Assembly (NCBI GenBank): GCA_021732745.1
Contig: JAKFUK010000005.1
Coordinates: forward strand, 186,001-250,000
Source: Nevskia sp.
GTDB lineage: Bacteria; Pseudomonadota; Gammaproteobacteria; Nevskiales; Nevskiaceae
Direction: 5' to 3'
Length of the DNA stretch: 64,000 nucleotides
This document shows, in pieces, positions 9,001 through 17,336 of the stretch (positions are counted from its first letter, which is position 1; each line of letters begins with the position of its first letter). A program made the translations under genes and the position numbers. The notes beneath the pieces were generated by a model. It was not told the origin of the DNA. It saw nothing but the letters and a program-made list of their open reading frames with translations, and ran no database searches.

Positions 9001-9405
9001 TTAGTGGTGGCAGTAACGATCATGGTGATGATCGTGGCCGCGACCCCGACCGCGACCCCGGTCGTCACGAACATAGACAGTGGTGCGGCTGTAGCTGCGA
9101 TCGTAACCGCGACCGTAGCCACGGTCGTCGTAGTAGCGGTTGTCGACGTAGCGACGATCGTAGCCGCGATCATAGTGACGGTTGTCGCGATAGCGATCCT
9201 GGCCGCCGATCGAGGCGCCGACCAGACCGCCGATGGCACCACCGACGACACCGCCATCGCGGCCACCGACCGACTGGCCGACAGCGACGCCGGCAGCGGC
9301 ACCGATGGCAGCGCCGATGATCTGGTCGCCGCGGCCGCCCGCCATTGCCGGGGCGCTGACCGCGCTGGCCAGCAGCACCGAGGCGGCAATGATTGACTTG
9401 AACAT
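9001..9405 (-). CDS. Glycine-zipper protein with Tyr/Arg/Asp-rich tail
   Basis: 134-residue paralogue of the neighbouring glycine-zipper protein. Signal peptide (MFKSIIAASVLLASAVSAPAMA), then zipper repeats (IIGAAIGAAAGVAVGQSVGG, VVGGAIGGLVGASIGG), then a long low-complexity tail of Asp-Arg-Tyr-Gly units ending HDHHHDRYCHH. GGAGAG precedes ATG 9405. The shared core VGGRxG followed by GGAIGG shows tandem duplication with 8598-8927, while the tails have diverged completely. Function unknown. Confidence 0.75.
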   Translation of the reverse strand: MFKSIIAASVLLASAVSAPAMAGGRGDQIIGAAIGAAAGVAVGQSVGGRDGGVVGGAIGGLVGASIGGQDRYRDNRHYDRGYDRRYVDNRYYDDRGYGRGYDRSYSRTTVYVRDDRGRGRGRGHDHHHDRYCHH

Positions 9406-9496
9406 GGGGTCTCTCCGAATCAGGTTTCGATGCACGTTGCACCGTGAGACGAAGATTGCACCTGTGGTCCTGAATTGATCCTGAACCGCGCGAAAC

Positions 9497-9778
9497 AGGG
9501 TCTGTTGACAATCGCTTTGCTCGCTGCGTTGCAGGTCAAAAAGCCGCCGGGCGAGGCGCGGACCGCAGGCCATAGCCACCCTATGGTCAAGGTTCGCAAC
9601 GAAGTCCCGGCGACTTTTTGGCCGCAACCCTTCGGGGCGGGATCGCCAAGTAAATTTACTGGGCCCATTGCTGCCTCTCTCGTCGCGCCAATGGAACAAC
9701 CATTGGCCGCTCCGATCGAGTTGCACTGGGCAAAAACGACCTCCGCCGCAGCGAGCAAAGTGAATGTCAACAGACCCT
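9497..9778. mobile_element. MITE-like element with 31-bp terminal inverted repeats
   Basis: The ends 9497-9527 and 9748-9778 are inverted repeats matching at 29 of 31 positions (AGGGTCTGTTGACA outermost). Inside are nested dyads: GTTGC...CAAAAAG(T/C)CGCCGGG arms at about 9528-9552 and 9606-9630, a CCATAG/CTATGG hairpin, a 12-bp palindrome AGTAAATTTACT at 9649-9660, and GCCAATGG/CCATTGGC around AACAA. There is no coding capacity, so it would need a transposase in trans. No clear target-site duplication is seen. The right end overlaps the stop codon of the DEAD-box helicase gene. It fills most of the 371-bp gap before the glycine-zipper gene. Confidence 0.75.
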
Positions 9779-11732
9779 ATTCCGGACGCGGCTTTTTGGC
9801 CTTGGGTTTGGCCCCGGCCGGTGCTTCGTATGGCGTCTTGGCGGGCGGCGCATTGAGCCGGCTCAGCTTCAGCTGCCGACCGACCACCCAGACCTTCTGC
9901 AGGTCGCGGAAGATTTCCTTCGGCATGCCGGCCGGCAGGTCGACGAGGCTGAACTCGTTCTCGATCTCGATGCGGCCGATGAAGCTCGATTCGACGCCGG
10001 CTTCGTTGGCAATGGCGCCGACGATGTTGCCCGGCTTCACGCCGTGGGCATGGCCGACTTCGACGCGAAAGGTTTCCATCGGCACCGATTCCTCGCGCGG
10101 CGCGCGCTTCGGGCGCGGGGCCTCGTCGAAGCTGCGCGGCGCGGCGGCGGGCGGACGGCGCTCGAAAGCCGTCGGCTCATCCGGACGCAGCGGACGCTCG
10201 GCGCGCACCGGCGGTTCGGACCGGGTCGGACGTGCCGCACGCGGCGGACGCGCGGAAGGATTGCCGGCGGCCGCTGCGGCTTCGCGACGCTCGGCGTAGC
10301 TGGTTGGCGGCGGTGCGGTCCGATCGAATTCGCGGCGCGGCGGCGAAGGCCGCGACGACGATTCGACGCTGTAGCTGCGCGCTGCCGCTGGCGGCTCCGG
10401 CACGTTGTCGAGCAGCAGATCGGCATCGCCCTGCACCAGCTTGGCGAGCGCTGCGGCCATGTCGATCATCTCGACGCCCTTTTCGGCCGCGAAGTCGGTG
10501 AGGATGGTCTTGAAGGCTTCGAGATTGCCGCCTTCCAGCGTCTCCGCGATCTTGTGGGTGAAACGGGCGATGCGCTGGGTATTGACCGCTTCGATCGACG
10601 GCAGATCCATCGGCGTGATCGGCTGGCGCGTCGCCTTTTCGATCAGCTTCAGCATGTGCCGCTCGCGCGGGGCAACAAACAGGATCGCTTCGCCCGAGCG
10701 TCCAGCGCGGCCCGTGCGGCCAATGCGGTGGACGTAGGACTCGGTGTCGGTCGGGATGTCGTAGTTGAAGACATGGCTGATGCGCTCCACGTCGAGACCG
10801 CGCGCGGCGACGTCGGTGGCGACCACGATATCGAGACGGCCGTCCTTCAGACGCGCCACAGTCAGCTCGCGGGCGCGCTGTTCCATGTCGCCGTTCAGTG
10901 CGGCCACGTTGTAGCCGCGCGCTTCGAGCTTGTCGGCCAATTCCTGGGTCGCGGCCTTGGTGCGCGCGAAGATCAGCATGCCGTCGAAGCTTTCGGCTTC
11001 GAGAATGCGGGTCAGCGCGTCGAGCTTCTGCATGCCCGAGACCAGCCAGTAGCGCTGGCGGATATTGGTCGCGGTCGAGGTCTTCGACTTGATGGTGACT
11101 TCGGCCGGGTCCTTCAGATAGGTCTGGGCGATGCGGCGAATGACTGCCGGCATGGTCGCCGAGAACAACGCCACCTGGCGTTCCGGCGGGGTTTCCTTCA
11201 AGACGAATTCGACATCTTCGATGAAGCCCATGCGCAGCATTTCATCGGCTTCATCCAGCACCAGGCACTTGATCTGCGACAGATCGAGCGTGCCGCGCTT
11301 CATGTGATCGAGCACCCGGCCCGGCGTGCCGACCACCACATGAACGCCGCGCTTGAGCGCCGAGAGCTGCGGGCCGTAGCTCTGGCCGCCGTAGATCGGC
11401 AGCACGTGGAAGCCGGGAATCTTGGCGGCGTACTTCTGGAACGCCTCGGCGACCTGGATCGCCAGCTCGCGGGTTGGCGCCAGCACCAGCGCCTGCGGCA
11501 GGCGCTGCTCGGCATCGAGCTTGGACAGGATCGGCAGCGCGAAGGCGGCGGTCTTGCCGGTGCCGGTCTGCGCCTGGCCCAGCACATCGCGGCCCTCAAG
11601 CAGCGGCGGAATGGTCGCCGCCTGGATCGGCGAAGGAGATTCGTAACCGACCGCATCGAGGGCGGCCAGCACGGCCTCCGACAAGGCGAGATCACGGAAT
11701 GTAACGGTGCCGTCGGCGACGGATTCGGACAT
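9777..11732 (-). CDS. deaD: DEAD-box ATP-dependent RNA helicase, DeaD/CsdA type
   Basis: Unwinds RNA, in ribosome biogenesis, mRNA decay and cold adaptation. All motifs are present in 651 residues: Q-motif region (YESPSPIQAATIP), AQTGTGKT (I), PTRELAIQ (Ia), TPGRVLDH (Ib), DEAD (II), SAT (III), VATDVAARGLDV (V), HRIGRTGRAG (VI). A proline/arginine-rich linker follows, then a C-terminal DbpA-like RNA-binding domain (VEVGHAHGVKPGNIVGAI...). The ATG at 11732 (MSESVADGT) with an AGGT site is preferred over an upstream start. The TAG stop uses two bases of the adjoining MITE-like element, so the native C-terminus may have been altered. Confidence 0.95.
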   Translation of the reverse strand: MSESVADGTVTFRDLALSEAVLAALDAVGYESPSPIQAATIPPLLEGRDVLGQAQTGTGKTAAFALPILSKLDAEQRLPQALVLAPTRELAIQVAEAFQKYAAKIPGFHVLPIYGGQSYGPQLSALKRGVHVVVGTPGRVLDHMKRGTLDLSQIKCLVLDEADEMLRMGFIEDVEFVLKETPPERQVALFSATMPAVIRRIAQTYLKDPAEVTIKSKTSTATNIRQRYWLVSGMQKLDALTRILEAESFDGMLIFARTKAATQELADKLEARGYNVAALNGDMEQRARELTVARLKDGRLDIVVATDVAARGLDVERISHVFNYDIPTDTESYVHRIGRTGRAGRSGEAILFVAPRERHMLKLIEKATRQPITPMDLPSIEAVNTQRIARFTHKIAETLEGGNLEAFKTILTDFAAEKGVEMIDMAAALAKLVQGDADLLLDNVPEPPAAARSYSVESSSRPSPPRREFDRTAPPPTSYAERREAAAAAGNPSARPPRAARPTRSEPPVRAERPLRPDEPTAFERRPPAAAPRSFDEAPRPKRAPREESVPMETFRVEVGHAHGVKPGNIVGAIANEAGVESSFIGRIEIENEFSLVDLPAGMPKEIFRDLQKVWVVGRQLKLSRLNAPPAKTPYEAPAGAKPKAKKPRPE

Positions 11733-11898
11733 GTCGATACCTGGGTAGGACACTCGCGTGCGAGCGACCGGGGTTTCTTGGCGGGTTACGAACGCCCGAA
11801 AAAACCGCGGCACTCGAATGACGGCGCGATTTTACTCGCTTAAGGCCGCAGCCATTGCCGTGTGGCGATCCGGACGAGGCGCGGCTTGCCGCCGCCGG

Positions 11899-12414
11899 TC
11901 ATTCCGGGGCTGCGGATTTTGCTTCGAGCTTGCGCGCCATCAGCCACAGCCGGGTGTCGAATTCGCGCTGGTGGTAGTCGGGCAGCATGTGCTCGCAGAG
12001 ATCGTAGAAACGCTTGTCGTGATCGGCCTCGCGGATGTGGGCGAGCTCGTGCACGGCGATCATTTCGAGGAATTCCGGCGCGCCTTCGCGGAACACCGAG
12101 GCGATGCGGATTTCCTGCTTCGACTTGAGCTTCGCCCCCTGCACCCGCGAACTGCGCAGGTGCAGGCCCAGCGCGTTCTTGATGGCATCCATGCCGTTTT
12201 CGTAGCGCACGCGATGCAGCGGGGCGGCGCTGCGCAGGTGCTCGCGCTTCAACTCGCTGATGTAGTCGAGCAGCGCGGAATCCGACTGCACCGCGTGCCG
12301 CTCCGGGTATTTCTTCGCCAGATAGGCATGCAGGCGGTTTTCGGCAATCAGCCGCCGCACCTGGTCCAGTGTCGCCACCGGATAGCCGGCGAGATAGGGC
12401 AGCGCATCGCTCAC
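11899..12414 (-). CDS. YgjP-like zinc metallopeptidase domain protein
   Basis: A compact 171-residue protein of the YgjP/DUF45 metallopeptidase group. The zinc motif H122-E-L-A-H126 is followed by H132 (HELAHIREADHDKRFY), the third expected ligand. YgjP homologues are described as metal-dependent hydrolases whose substrates remain unclear. No signal peptide, so cytosolic. It starts with GTG at 12414, only 3 bp after the TGA of the DUF3224 gene, indicating translational coupling within one operon. Confidence 0.8.
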   Translation of the reverse strand: MSDALPYLAGYPVATLDQVRRLIAENRLHAYLAKKYPERHAVQSDSALLDYISELKREHLRSAAPLHRVRYENGMDAIKNALGLHLRSSRVQGAKLKSKQEIRIASVFREGAPEFLEMIAVHELAHIREADHDKRFYDLCEHMLPDYHQREFDTRLWLMARKLEAKSAAPE

Positions 12415-12417
12415 GGT

Positions 12418-12825
12418 TCAGGCAGCGTCCGGCACCGTGCAGTCGATGCGGTAGTCGTGGCGGCCGCCGCCGACGATCAGGGTCATCGCACCTTCAATGC
12501 CGGTCAGTTCGCCGGTGCCGGAGTCCGGCACGATGCTGACCGCGAGTTCCGGTGCGCCACGGGTCATGACGCCGCGATGCACCACCAGAAAGCTGCCGCT
12601 GCGGCCTTCGAGCGTGCCGCTGATTCGCTCGATCGCGACATAAGCCGCCGATCCCGAAACCGCGCCCATGCCGGTCAGCATCTCGCCGGCACCGGTGGCA
12701 TCGAGCCCGCCGTGGAAGCGTTTGTCGAGGCGCATGCGGCCGCGGGCGCTGTCGTCGCCCGGGGCGTCGAGGGTTAGCGGCGTCAGAGTCACGTCGAAGG
12801 ATCCAGCGGCGGTCAGTTGGGGCAT
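12418..12825 (-). CDS. DUF3224 family protein
   Basis: 135-residue single-domain protein matching the DUF3224 pattern: GSFDVTLTPL, RGRMRLDKRFHGGLDATGAGEML, YVAIERISGTLEGRSGSFLVVHRGVM and a terminal strand with HDYRIDC. This is a small beta-barrel family of unknown function, cytosolic. ATG 12825 gives the canonical length. It is the first gene of a two-gene operon with the YgjP-like protein, and divergent from the metallopeptidase-like gene at 12927. Confidence 0.8.
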   Translation of the reverse strand: MPQLTAAGSFDVTLTPLTLDAPGDDSARGRMRLDKRFHGGLDATGAGEMLTGMGAVSGSAAYVAIERISGTLEGRSGSFLVVHRGVMTRGAPELAVSIVPDSGTGELTGIEGAMTLIVGGGRHDYRIDCTVPDAA

Positions 12826-12926
12826 GGCGAACTCGGAAAGCCGGTCAGAGTGGAGGCGGCGAGCATAGGCAGCGGCAGCGGGCGATGCCAGCCTGAACCG
12901 CCGCTGCCGGCCGTGGTCCGACTTCC

Positions 12927-13718
12927 ATGCGCCTGCCCCTACTGCTCCATCTTGCCCTTCCTGCCGTGTTCGCAACCGTGTTGCCCTTGCGCGCTGCCGA
13001 GCCGGAATTCCGCCTGGTCAACGAAGCGCGCCTGCCGGCTGCGAAGGTCAAGGCGCTGGGCCCGGTGTTCACTGGCCTCGGCCAACGGGTTTACGCGCTG
13101 CTCGGCGCGACCGATCCCGGCCCGGTGGAGGCCTTGCTGACCCGCGAAGTCGACATCGGCTACTACCACCAAGGCCGCATCTGGCTGCCGGCCGATACCG
13201 ACGACGCCGACCTGCGCGAAACCTGGGTTCACGAGCTGGCGCATCACGCCACCGGTCAGGATTCGAGCTTCCTGATGAAGGAGGGCGTGGCCTCGTACAC
13301 CGTCGAAGCGCTGTGGCGCGAAGACGGCCGCGCGCTGCCCGAAGGCTGGCCACAATACGGCCAGCGGCTCGACGCCTGGGTGGCCCTGTTCGCGGCGCGC
13401 GGGCAATTGCTGCCGCTCGACAGCTACTTCGCGCTTCCGGGTTATCAAGGTGGCGTCGACGGCGATTTCCGATCGTGGCAGGCCTATGTGGTCGGTGGCT
13501 CGTTCGTCGGCTGGCTGCTGCGCGAACAGGGCATCGCCGCCTTTCGACAGGCTTTCGAGCGCGGCCAGCCCCGTGATCTGCAAGCGCTGGAAAAAGCCTG
13601 GCGTGCCGACATCGCGACCGCCCGCTGGCCGGCTTTCGATCCGGCCGAGTACCTGCCGGCAAGGCCGCGCTATCAACGCTATGTCCAGCGGCTTGCGGCG
13701 GCGGGCGCAGAGCGCTGA
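12927..13718 (+). CDS. Secreted gluzincin-like metallopeptidase domain protein
   Basis: Exported 263-residue protein: signal peptide (LLLHLALPAVFATVLPLRAA) then a mature domain with H102-E-L-A-H106 and a glutamate at 119 in LMKEGVASYTVEAL, the arrangement of peptidase MA-like (gluzincin) zinc enzymes. The spacing of 13 residues between the last His and the Glu is short but within this group. No family name can be given with confidence. It lies upstream of an inverted repeat and the S9 peptidase gene on the same strand. Confidence 0.75.
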   Translation: MRLPLLLHLALPAVFATVLPLRAAEPEFRLVNEARLPAAKVKALGPVFTGLGQRVYALLGATDPGPVEALLTREVDIGYYHQGRIWLPADTDDADLRETWVHELAHHATGQDSSFLMKEGVASYTVEALWREDGRALPEGWPQYGQRLDAWVALFAARGQLLPLDSYFALPGYQGGVDGDFRSWQAYVVGGSFVGWLLREQGIAAFRQAFERGQPRDLQALEKAWRADIATARWPAFDPAEYLPARPRYQRYVQRLAAAGAER

Positions 13719-13732
13719 ACGTCAAAGTCTTT

Positions 13733-13829
13733 TCTCACGCAGAGAACGCCGAGAACGCAGCGAACAGCAGCACCGGATTTCGTTCTCGCCTTGTCTTTCC
13801 TCTGCGTACTTGGCGTTCTCCGCGTGAGA
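13733..13829. repeat. Inverted repeat, Ser/purine-arm family (degenerate copy)
   Basis: Left arm 13733-13760 (TCTCACGCAGAGAACGCCGA onward) pairs with right arm 13801-13829 with a few mismatches, enclosing a 40-nt loop. The purine-rich arm comes first and the pyrimidine-rich arm second, as in the other copies of the family in this window. Probably acts as a transcription terminator or mRNA stabiliser after the gene at 12927. Confidence 0.75.
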
Positions 13830-13900
13830 TTGCTTTCCGCAGTTCCACCGGGCGCGTCCAGTACCATTCGACGCTGATCCGCAACCATTGCCCGATCCCC

Positions 13901-16003
13901 ATGACCTTCGCCCGCCTCGCTGCCGTGCTCGCCGTCGCGACCGCTGCCGCCGCCCCTTTTCATCCCGCCGCCGGAGCCGCTTCCGTGTCCAGTGCCGCCA
14001 AGCCCTTCGATGCCAACGCCCTGGTGCGCCTGGAGCGCGTTTCCGATCCCCGGGTCGCGCCCAATGGCCGCGCCGTTGCCTACACCCTGCGGACCACCGA
14101 CTACGATGCCAACAAGGGCATGCAGGCGATCTGGCTGCACGATCTCGAAGCCGGCACCACCCGCCGACTGACCGCCGGAAAGGGTTCGTCGCACAGCCCG
14201 CGCTGGGCCAGCGACGGTAGCCTGTACTTCCTGTCGACGCGCTCGGATTCCCAGCAGGTCTGGCGCTTGAGTCTCGATGGCGGCGGCGAAGCGCAGGCGG
14301 TCACCGCGTTGCCGCTCGATGTCGGCGCTTTCGTGCTGTCGCCGACCGGCGACCGCATCGCCATCTCCGTCGACAGTTACCCGGACCTCGGTGCCGATCT
14401 CGCGGCGAGCAAGAAGCGCCTCGACGCACGCGCCGCGCAGAAAAACAGTGGCGTGCTCTACGACAAGCTCTTCGTGCGTCATTGGGACACCTGGAAGAAC
14501 GGCACGCGCGCGCAGTTGTTCGGCTTTGCACTCGACGAGCAGGGTGCAGCCACCGGCAACGCCCAGTGGCTGTCCAACGGCATCGACGGCGATGTGCCCT
14601 CGAAGCCCTTCGGCGGCGACGAGGAAATCACCTACACGCCGGACGGCAAAAGCGTGATCTTCGGCGCGCGGATCGCTGGTGTCAGCGAAGCCTGGAGCAC
14701 CAATCTCGACCTGTTCCGAGTGCCGTCCGATGGCAGCGCCAAGCCCGAGAACCTGACCGCCGACAACCCGGCCACCGACACCGGCCCGGTGGTCTCCGCC
14801 GACGGCCGCTGGCTGGCCTACCGGGCGATGAAGCGCGCCGGTTTCGAGGCCGACCGCTACGCGATCATCGTTCGCGAAATCGGCCGCGACGGCCAGATCG
14901 GCCCGGCGCGGGAAGTGGCCCCGAAGTGGGATCGCTCCGCCGACACGCTGCAATTCTCCCCGGACGGCCGCAAGCTCTACGCCACCGCCGACGACCTCGG
15001 CCAGCATCGCGTGTTCGCCATCGAAGTCGCCACCGGCCGTGCCAAGGCGCTCACCGGCGACGGCTATGTCGAAGGCTTCGCACTGGCCCGCGATGCCTTG
15101 ATCGTTGCCCACAACACGCTGGCCGGACCGACCCAGTTGTACAAGGTCAAGCTGTCCGGCAGCGCGCCGCTGCAACTGACCCAGCACAACGCGCAGACGC
15201 TCGACACGCTGGCGTTCGGCGACTACGAGCAGTTCAGCTTCAAGGGCTGGAACGAGGAAACCGTCTACGGCCATGTGGTCAAGCCGGTCGGTTACGTTGC
15301 GGGCAAGAAGTACCCGATCGCCTTCATCATCCACGGCGGCCCGCAGGGCAGCATGGGCAACCACTTCCACTATCGCTGGAACCCGCAGACTTATGCCGGC
15401 GCCGGCTTCGCCGTCGTCTTCATCGACTTCCACGGTTCCACCGGCTACGGCCAGGCCTTCACCGACGCCATCTCCGGCCATTGGGGCGACCGGCCGCTCG
15501 AAGATCTGCAGAAGGGCTATGCGGCAGCGCTCGCCAAGTACGATTTTCTCGATGAAAAGCGCGCCGCAGCGCTCGGTGCCAGCTACGGCGGTTACATGAT
15601 CAACTGGATTGCCGGCAACTGGTCCGCCCCCTGGAAAGCGCTGGTCAACCACGACGGCGTCTTCGACAACCGCGCCATGGCCTATTCCACCGAAGAACTC
15701 TGGTTCGATGAATGGGAGCACGGCGGCACCCAGTTCGAGCACCCAGCGGCCTACGAGCAGTTCAACCCGGTCAACCATGTCGCCAAGTGGCGGGTGCCGA
15801 TGCTGGTCGTCCAGGGCGGGCTGGATTTCCGGGTCACGCTCGACCAGGGCATTTCGACTTTCACCGCGCTTCAGCGGCGCGGCGTGCCGAGCCAGTTGCT
15901 GCACTTCCCGGACGAGAACCATTGGGTGCTCAAGCCACAGAATTCCGTTCAATGGCATGAGGCGGTGACGGCCTGGATCAAGCGCTGGACGGCGGGGGAA
16001 TAA
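13901..16003 (+). CDS. S9 family prolyl-oligopeptidase-type peptidase
   Basis: Dipeptidyl/acylaminoacyl peptidase of 700 residues, likely periplasmic given the signal peptide (MTFARLAAVLAVATAAAAPF...). The N-terminal two thirds is a seven-bladed propeller with repeated WD40-like segments (SPRWASDGSLYFLSTR, ISADGRWLAYRA-like, LQFSPDGRKLYATADD). The C-terminal alpha/beta-hydrolase domain carries the triad S561 (GASYGGY), D642 (GLDFRVT) and H674 (ENHWV). It degrades short peptides. Monocistronic, with the HigBA operator immediately downstream. Confidence 0.95.
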   Translation: MTFARLAAVLAVATAAAAPFHPAAGAASVSSAAKPFDANALVRLERVSDPRVAPNGRAVAYTLRTTDYDANKGMQAIWLHDLEAGTTRRLTAGKGSSHSPRWASDGSLYFLSTRSDSQQVWRLSLDGGGEAQAVTALPLDVGAFVLSPTGDRIAISVDSYPDLGADLAASKKRLDARAAQKNSGVLYDKLFVRHWDTWKNGTRAQLFGFALDEQGAATGNAQWLSNGIDGDVPSKPFGGDEEITYTPDGKSVIFGARIAGVSEAWSTNLDLFRVPSDGSAKPENLTADNPATDTGPVVSADGRWLAYRAMKRAGFEADRYAIIVREIGRDGQIGPAREVAPKWDRSADTLQFSPDGRKLYATADDLGQHRVFAIEVATGRAKALTGDGYVEGFALARDALIVAHNTLAGPTQLYKVKLSGSAPLQLTQHNAQTLDTLAFGDYEQFSFKGWNEETVYGHVVKPVGYVAGKKYPIAFIIHGGPQGSMGNHFHYRWNPQTYAGAGFAVVFIDFHGSTGYGQAFTDAISGHWGDRPLEDLQKGYAAALAKYDFLDEKRAAALGASYGGYMINWIAGNWSAPWKALVNHDGVFDNRAMAYSTEELWFDEWEHGGTQFEHPAAYEQFNPVNHVAKWRVPMLVVQGGLDFRVTLDQGISTFTALQRRGVPSQLLHFPDENHWVLKPQNSVQWHEAVTAWIKRWTAGE

Positions 16004-16024
16004 GCGCAAGGAATGTTCGTTCAC

Positions 16025-16053
16025 CCTGTGTTGCGCATCACGCAACACAGGGC
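16025..16053. promoter_or_regulatory. Perfect dyad upstream of higBA, likely HigA operator
   Basis: CCCTGTGTTGCG and its exact complement form 12-bp arms around CATCA, ending 12 bp before the higB start. HigA antitoxins autoregulate by binding such dyads. There is no T-run after it, so it is a poor intrinsic terminator for the preceding S9 peptidase gene. Confidence 0.7.
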
Positions 16054-16065
16054 CTAAGCTTCGCC

Positions 16066-16344
16066 ATGATCCGATCGTTTCGGCACAAAGGCCTGCGCAA
16101 ATTTTTCGAGCAGGGAAGCGCGTCCGGTATCCAGCCGCACCACGCGCCGCGCCTGCGCATGCAACTCGCGGCACTCGATACGGCGGTGAGCATCGACGAC
16201 ATGGAGATGCCGGGTTTCCGGCTGCATCCGCTCAAAGGCACCGAAAAGGGACGCTGGTCGATCTGGGTCAACGGCAATTGGCGGCTGACGTTCGAGTTCC
16301 GTGACGGCGATGCCTACATTCTCGATTACGAGGACTACCACTGA
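16066..16344 (+). CDS. higB: HigB-type toxin of the RelE superfamily
   Basis: Ribosome-dependent mRNA interferase of 92 residues. The pattern MIRSFRHKGLRKFFEQG, RLRMQLAALDTA, PGFRLHPLKG, GRWSIWVNGNWRLTFEF and a terminal DYEDYH is diagnostic of the HigB (Killer) family. It precedes its antitoxin gene, the reversed order characteristic of higBA, and overlaps it by one base (TGATG), so the two are translationally coupled. Confidence 0.95.
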   Translation: MIRSFRHKGLRKFFEQGSASGIQPHHAPRLRMQLAALDTAVSIDDMEMPGFRLHPLKGTEKGRWSIWVNGNWRLTFEFRDGDAYILDYEDYH

Positions 16345-16637
16345 TGAGCATGCATAACCCGCCGCATCCCGGCGAATTCATCACCCAGGTCTATCTGGAG
16401 CCGAATAATCTCAGCGGCCGCGAACTCGCCGTGCGGCTCGCCGTTGCGCCTTCGACGCTCAGCCGCATCTTGAAAGGAACGAGCGGGGTCAGCCCGGAGA
16501 TGGCATTGCGGCTGTCGAAGGCGCTGGGGCGATCGGCTGAAAGCTGGCTGGCGATGCAGTACAACCACGATCTCTGGCATGCGCGCCGGGAGATTGATCT
16601 TGTCAACGTCAGCAGGATGAAGTTCACGGCGGTCTAG
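16344..16637 (+). CDS. higA: HigA-type antitoxin, HTH XRE
   Basis: Antitoxin and autorepressor of 97 residues. It has the HigA signature PPHPGEFI near the N-terminus and an XRE helix-turn-helix (SGRELAVRLAVAPSTLSRIL, then SPEMALRLSKALG and ESWLAMQ). It binds HigB and the operator dyad at 16025-16053. A start at the second Met (16350) is also possible. Confidence 0.95.
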   Translation: MSMHNPPHPGEFITQVYLEPNNLSGRELAVRLAVAPSTLSRILKGTSGVSPEMALRLSKALGRSAESWLAMQYNHDLWHARREIDLVNVSRMKFTAV

Positions 16638-16680
16638 GGTTTGTTGCCACCCCGGCTTTGCACCTGAACCGAACCCACCC

Positions 16681-17316
16681 ATGGCCACCATCGACTGGTA
16701 CTTCGACTTCATCTCCCCCTATGCGTACTTCGCGCTGCTGAAGCTCGATGAAACGCTGCCGGCGGATGCTGAAATCCGCATGCGACCGCTGCTGTTCGCA
16801 GGCTTGTTGAACCATCACGGCCACAAGGGGCCGGCGGAGATTGCCTCGAAGCGGGTCTGGACCTACCAGTCCTGCGCGTGGACGGCGGCGCAGGCCGGCA
16901 TCCCGTTCCGGTTTCCGGCGGCGCATCCCTACAACTCGCTGCCCTATCTGCGCCTGTGCCTCGCGGCCGGTGCGACGCGGGCGGCAACCCGGACGATCTT
17001 CGAAGCGCTCTGGACCACCGGTGCCGATCCCGCTGATCCGGCGCTGGTGGCGACGCTGGCCGACCGTCTGGGGGTGTCGCTGGCGACGCTCGCGGCACCC
17101 GAGGTGAAGCAGCAGTTGCGGGCGAACGGCGAGGACGCGATTGCAGCCGGCGTGTTCGGCGTGCCGACCCTGGTCATCGACGGCCAGTTGTTCTGGGGTG
17201 TCGACGGCATGGCCTTCGCGGCCGCCTGCCTTGCGGACCCCACCGTGCTGGCCAACGACGAGATGCGCCGGCTGGCGAACCTGCCGATCGCTGCTGCGCG
17301 GGTGCCGATGGGCTGA
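16681..17316 (+). CDS. DsbA-family 2-hydroxychromene-2-carboxylate isomerase-like protein
   Basis: A glutathione S-transferase kappa-like protein of 211 residues. The thioredoxin-fold start IDWYFDFISPYAYFALL, the GLLNHHGHKGPAEI and KRVWTYQS region, and GVFGVPTLVIDGQLFWG (cis-Pro loop) are typical of NahD-type isomerases that use glutathione in aromatic degradation, though most genomic copies have uncharacterised substrates. Active-site Ser is in SPYAY. Cytosolic, single gene. Confidence 0.88.
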   Translation: MATIDWYFDFISPYAYFALLKLDETLPADAEIRMRPLLFAGLLNHHGHKGPAEIASKRVWTYQSCAWTAAQAGIPFRFPAAHPYNSLPYLRLCLAAGATRAATRTIFEALWTTGADPADPALVATLADRLGVSLATLAAPEVKQQLRANGEDAIAAGVFGVPTLVIDGQLFWGVDGMAFAAACLADPTVLANDEMRRLANLPIAAARVPMG

Positions 17317-17336
17317 ACGCCGGTTCGCCGCGCGGC

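Noticed and set aside
9490..9785. Target-site duplication around the MITE-like element
   Set aside because: Flanks (GCGCGAAAC and ATTCCGGA) do not match at any length tried by eye.
9475..10299. An open frame running through the MITE-like element and into deaD on the plus strand
   Set aside because: It crosses both repeat ends and the antisense of a conserved gene; no plausible product.
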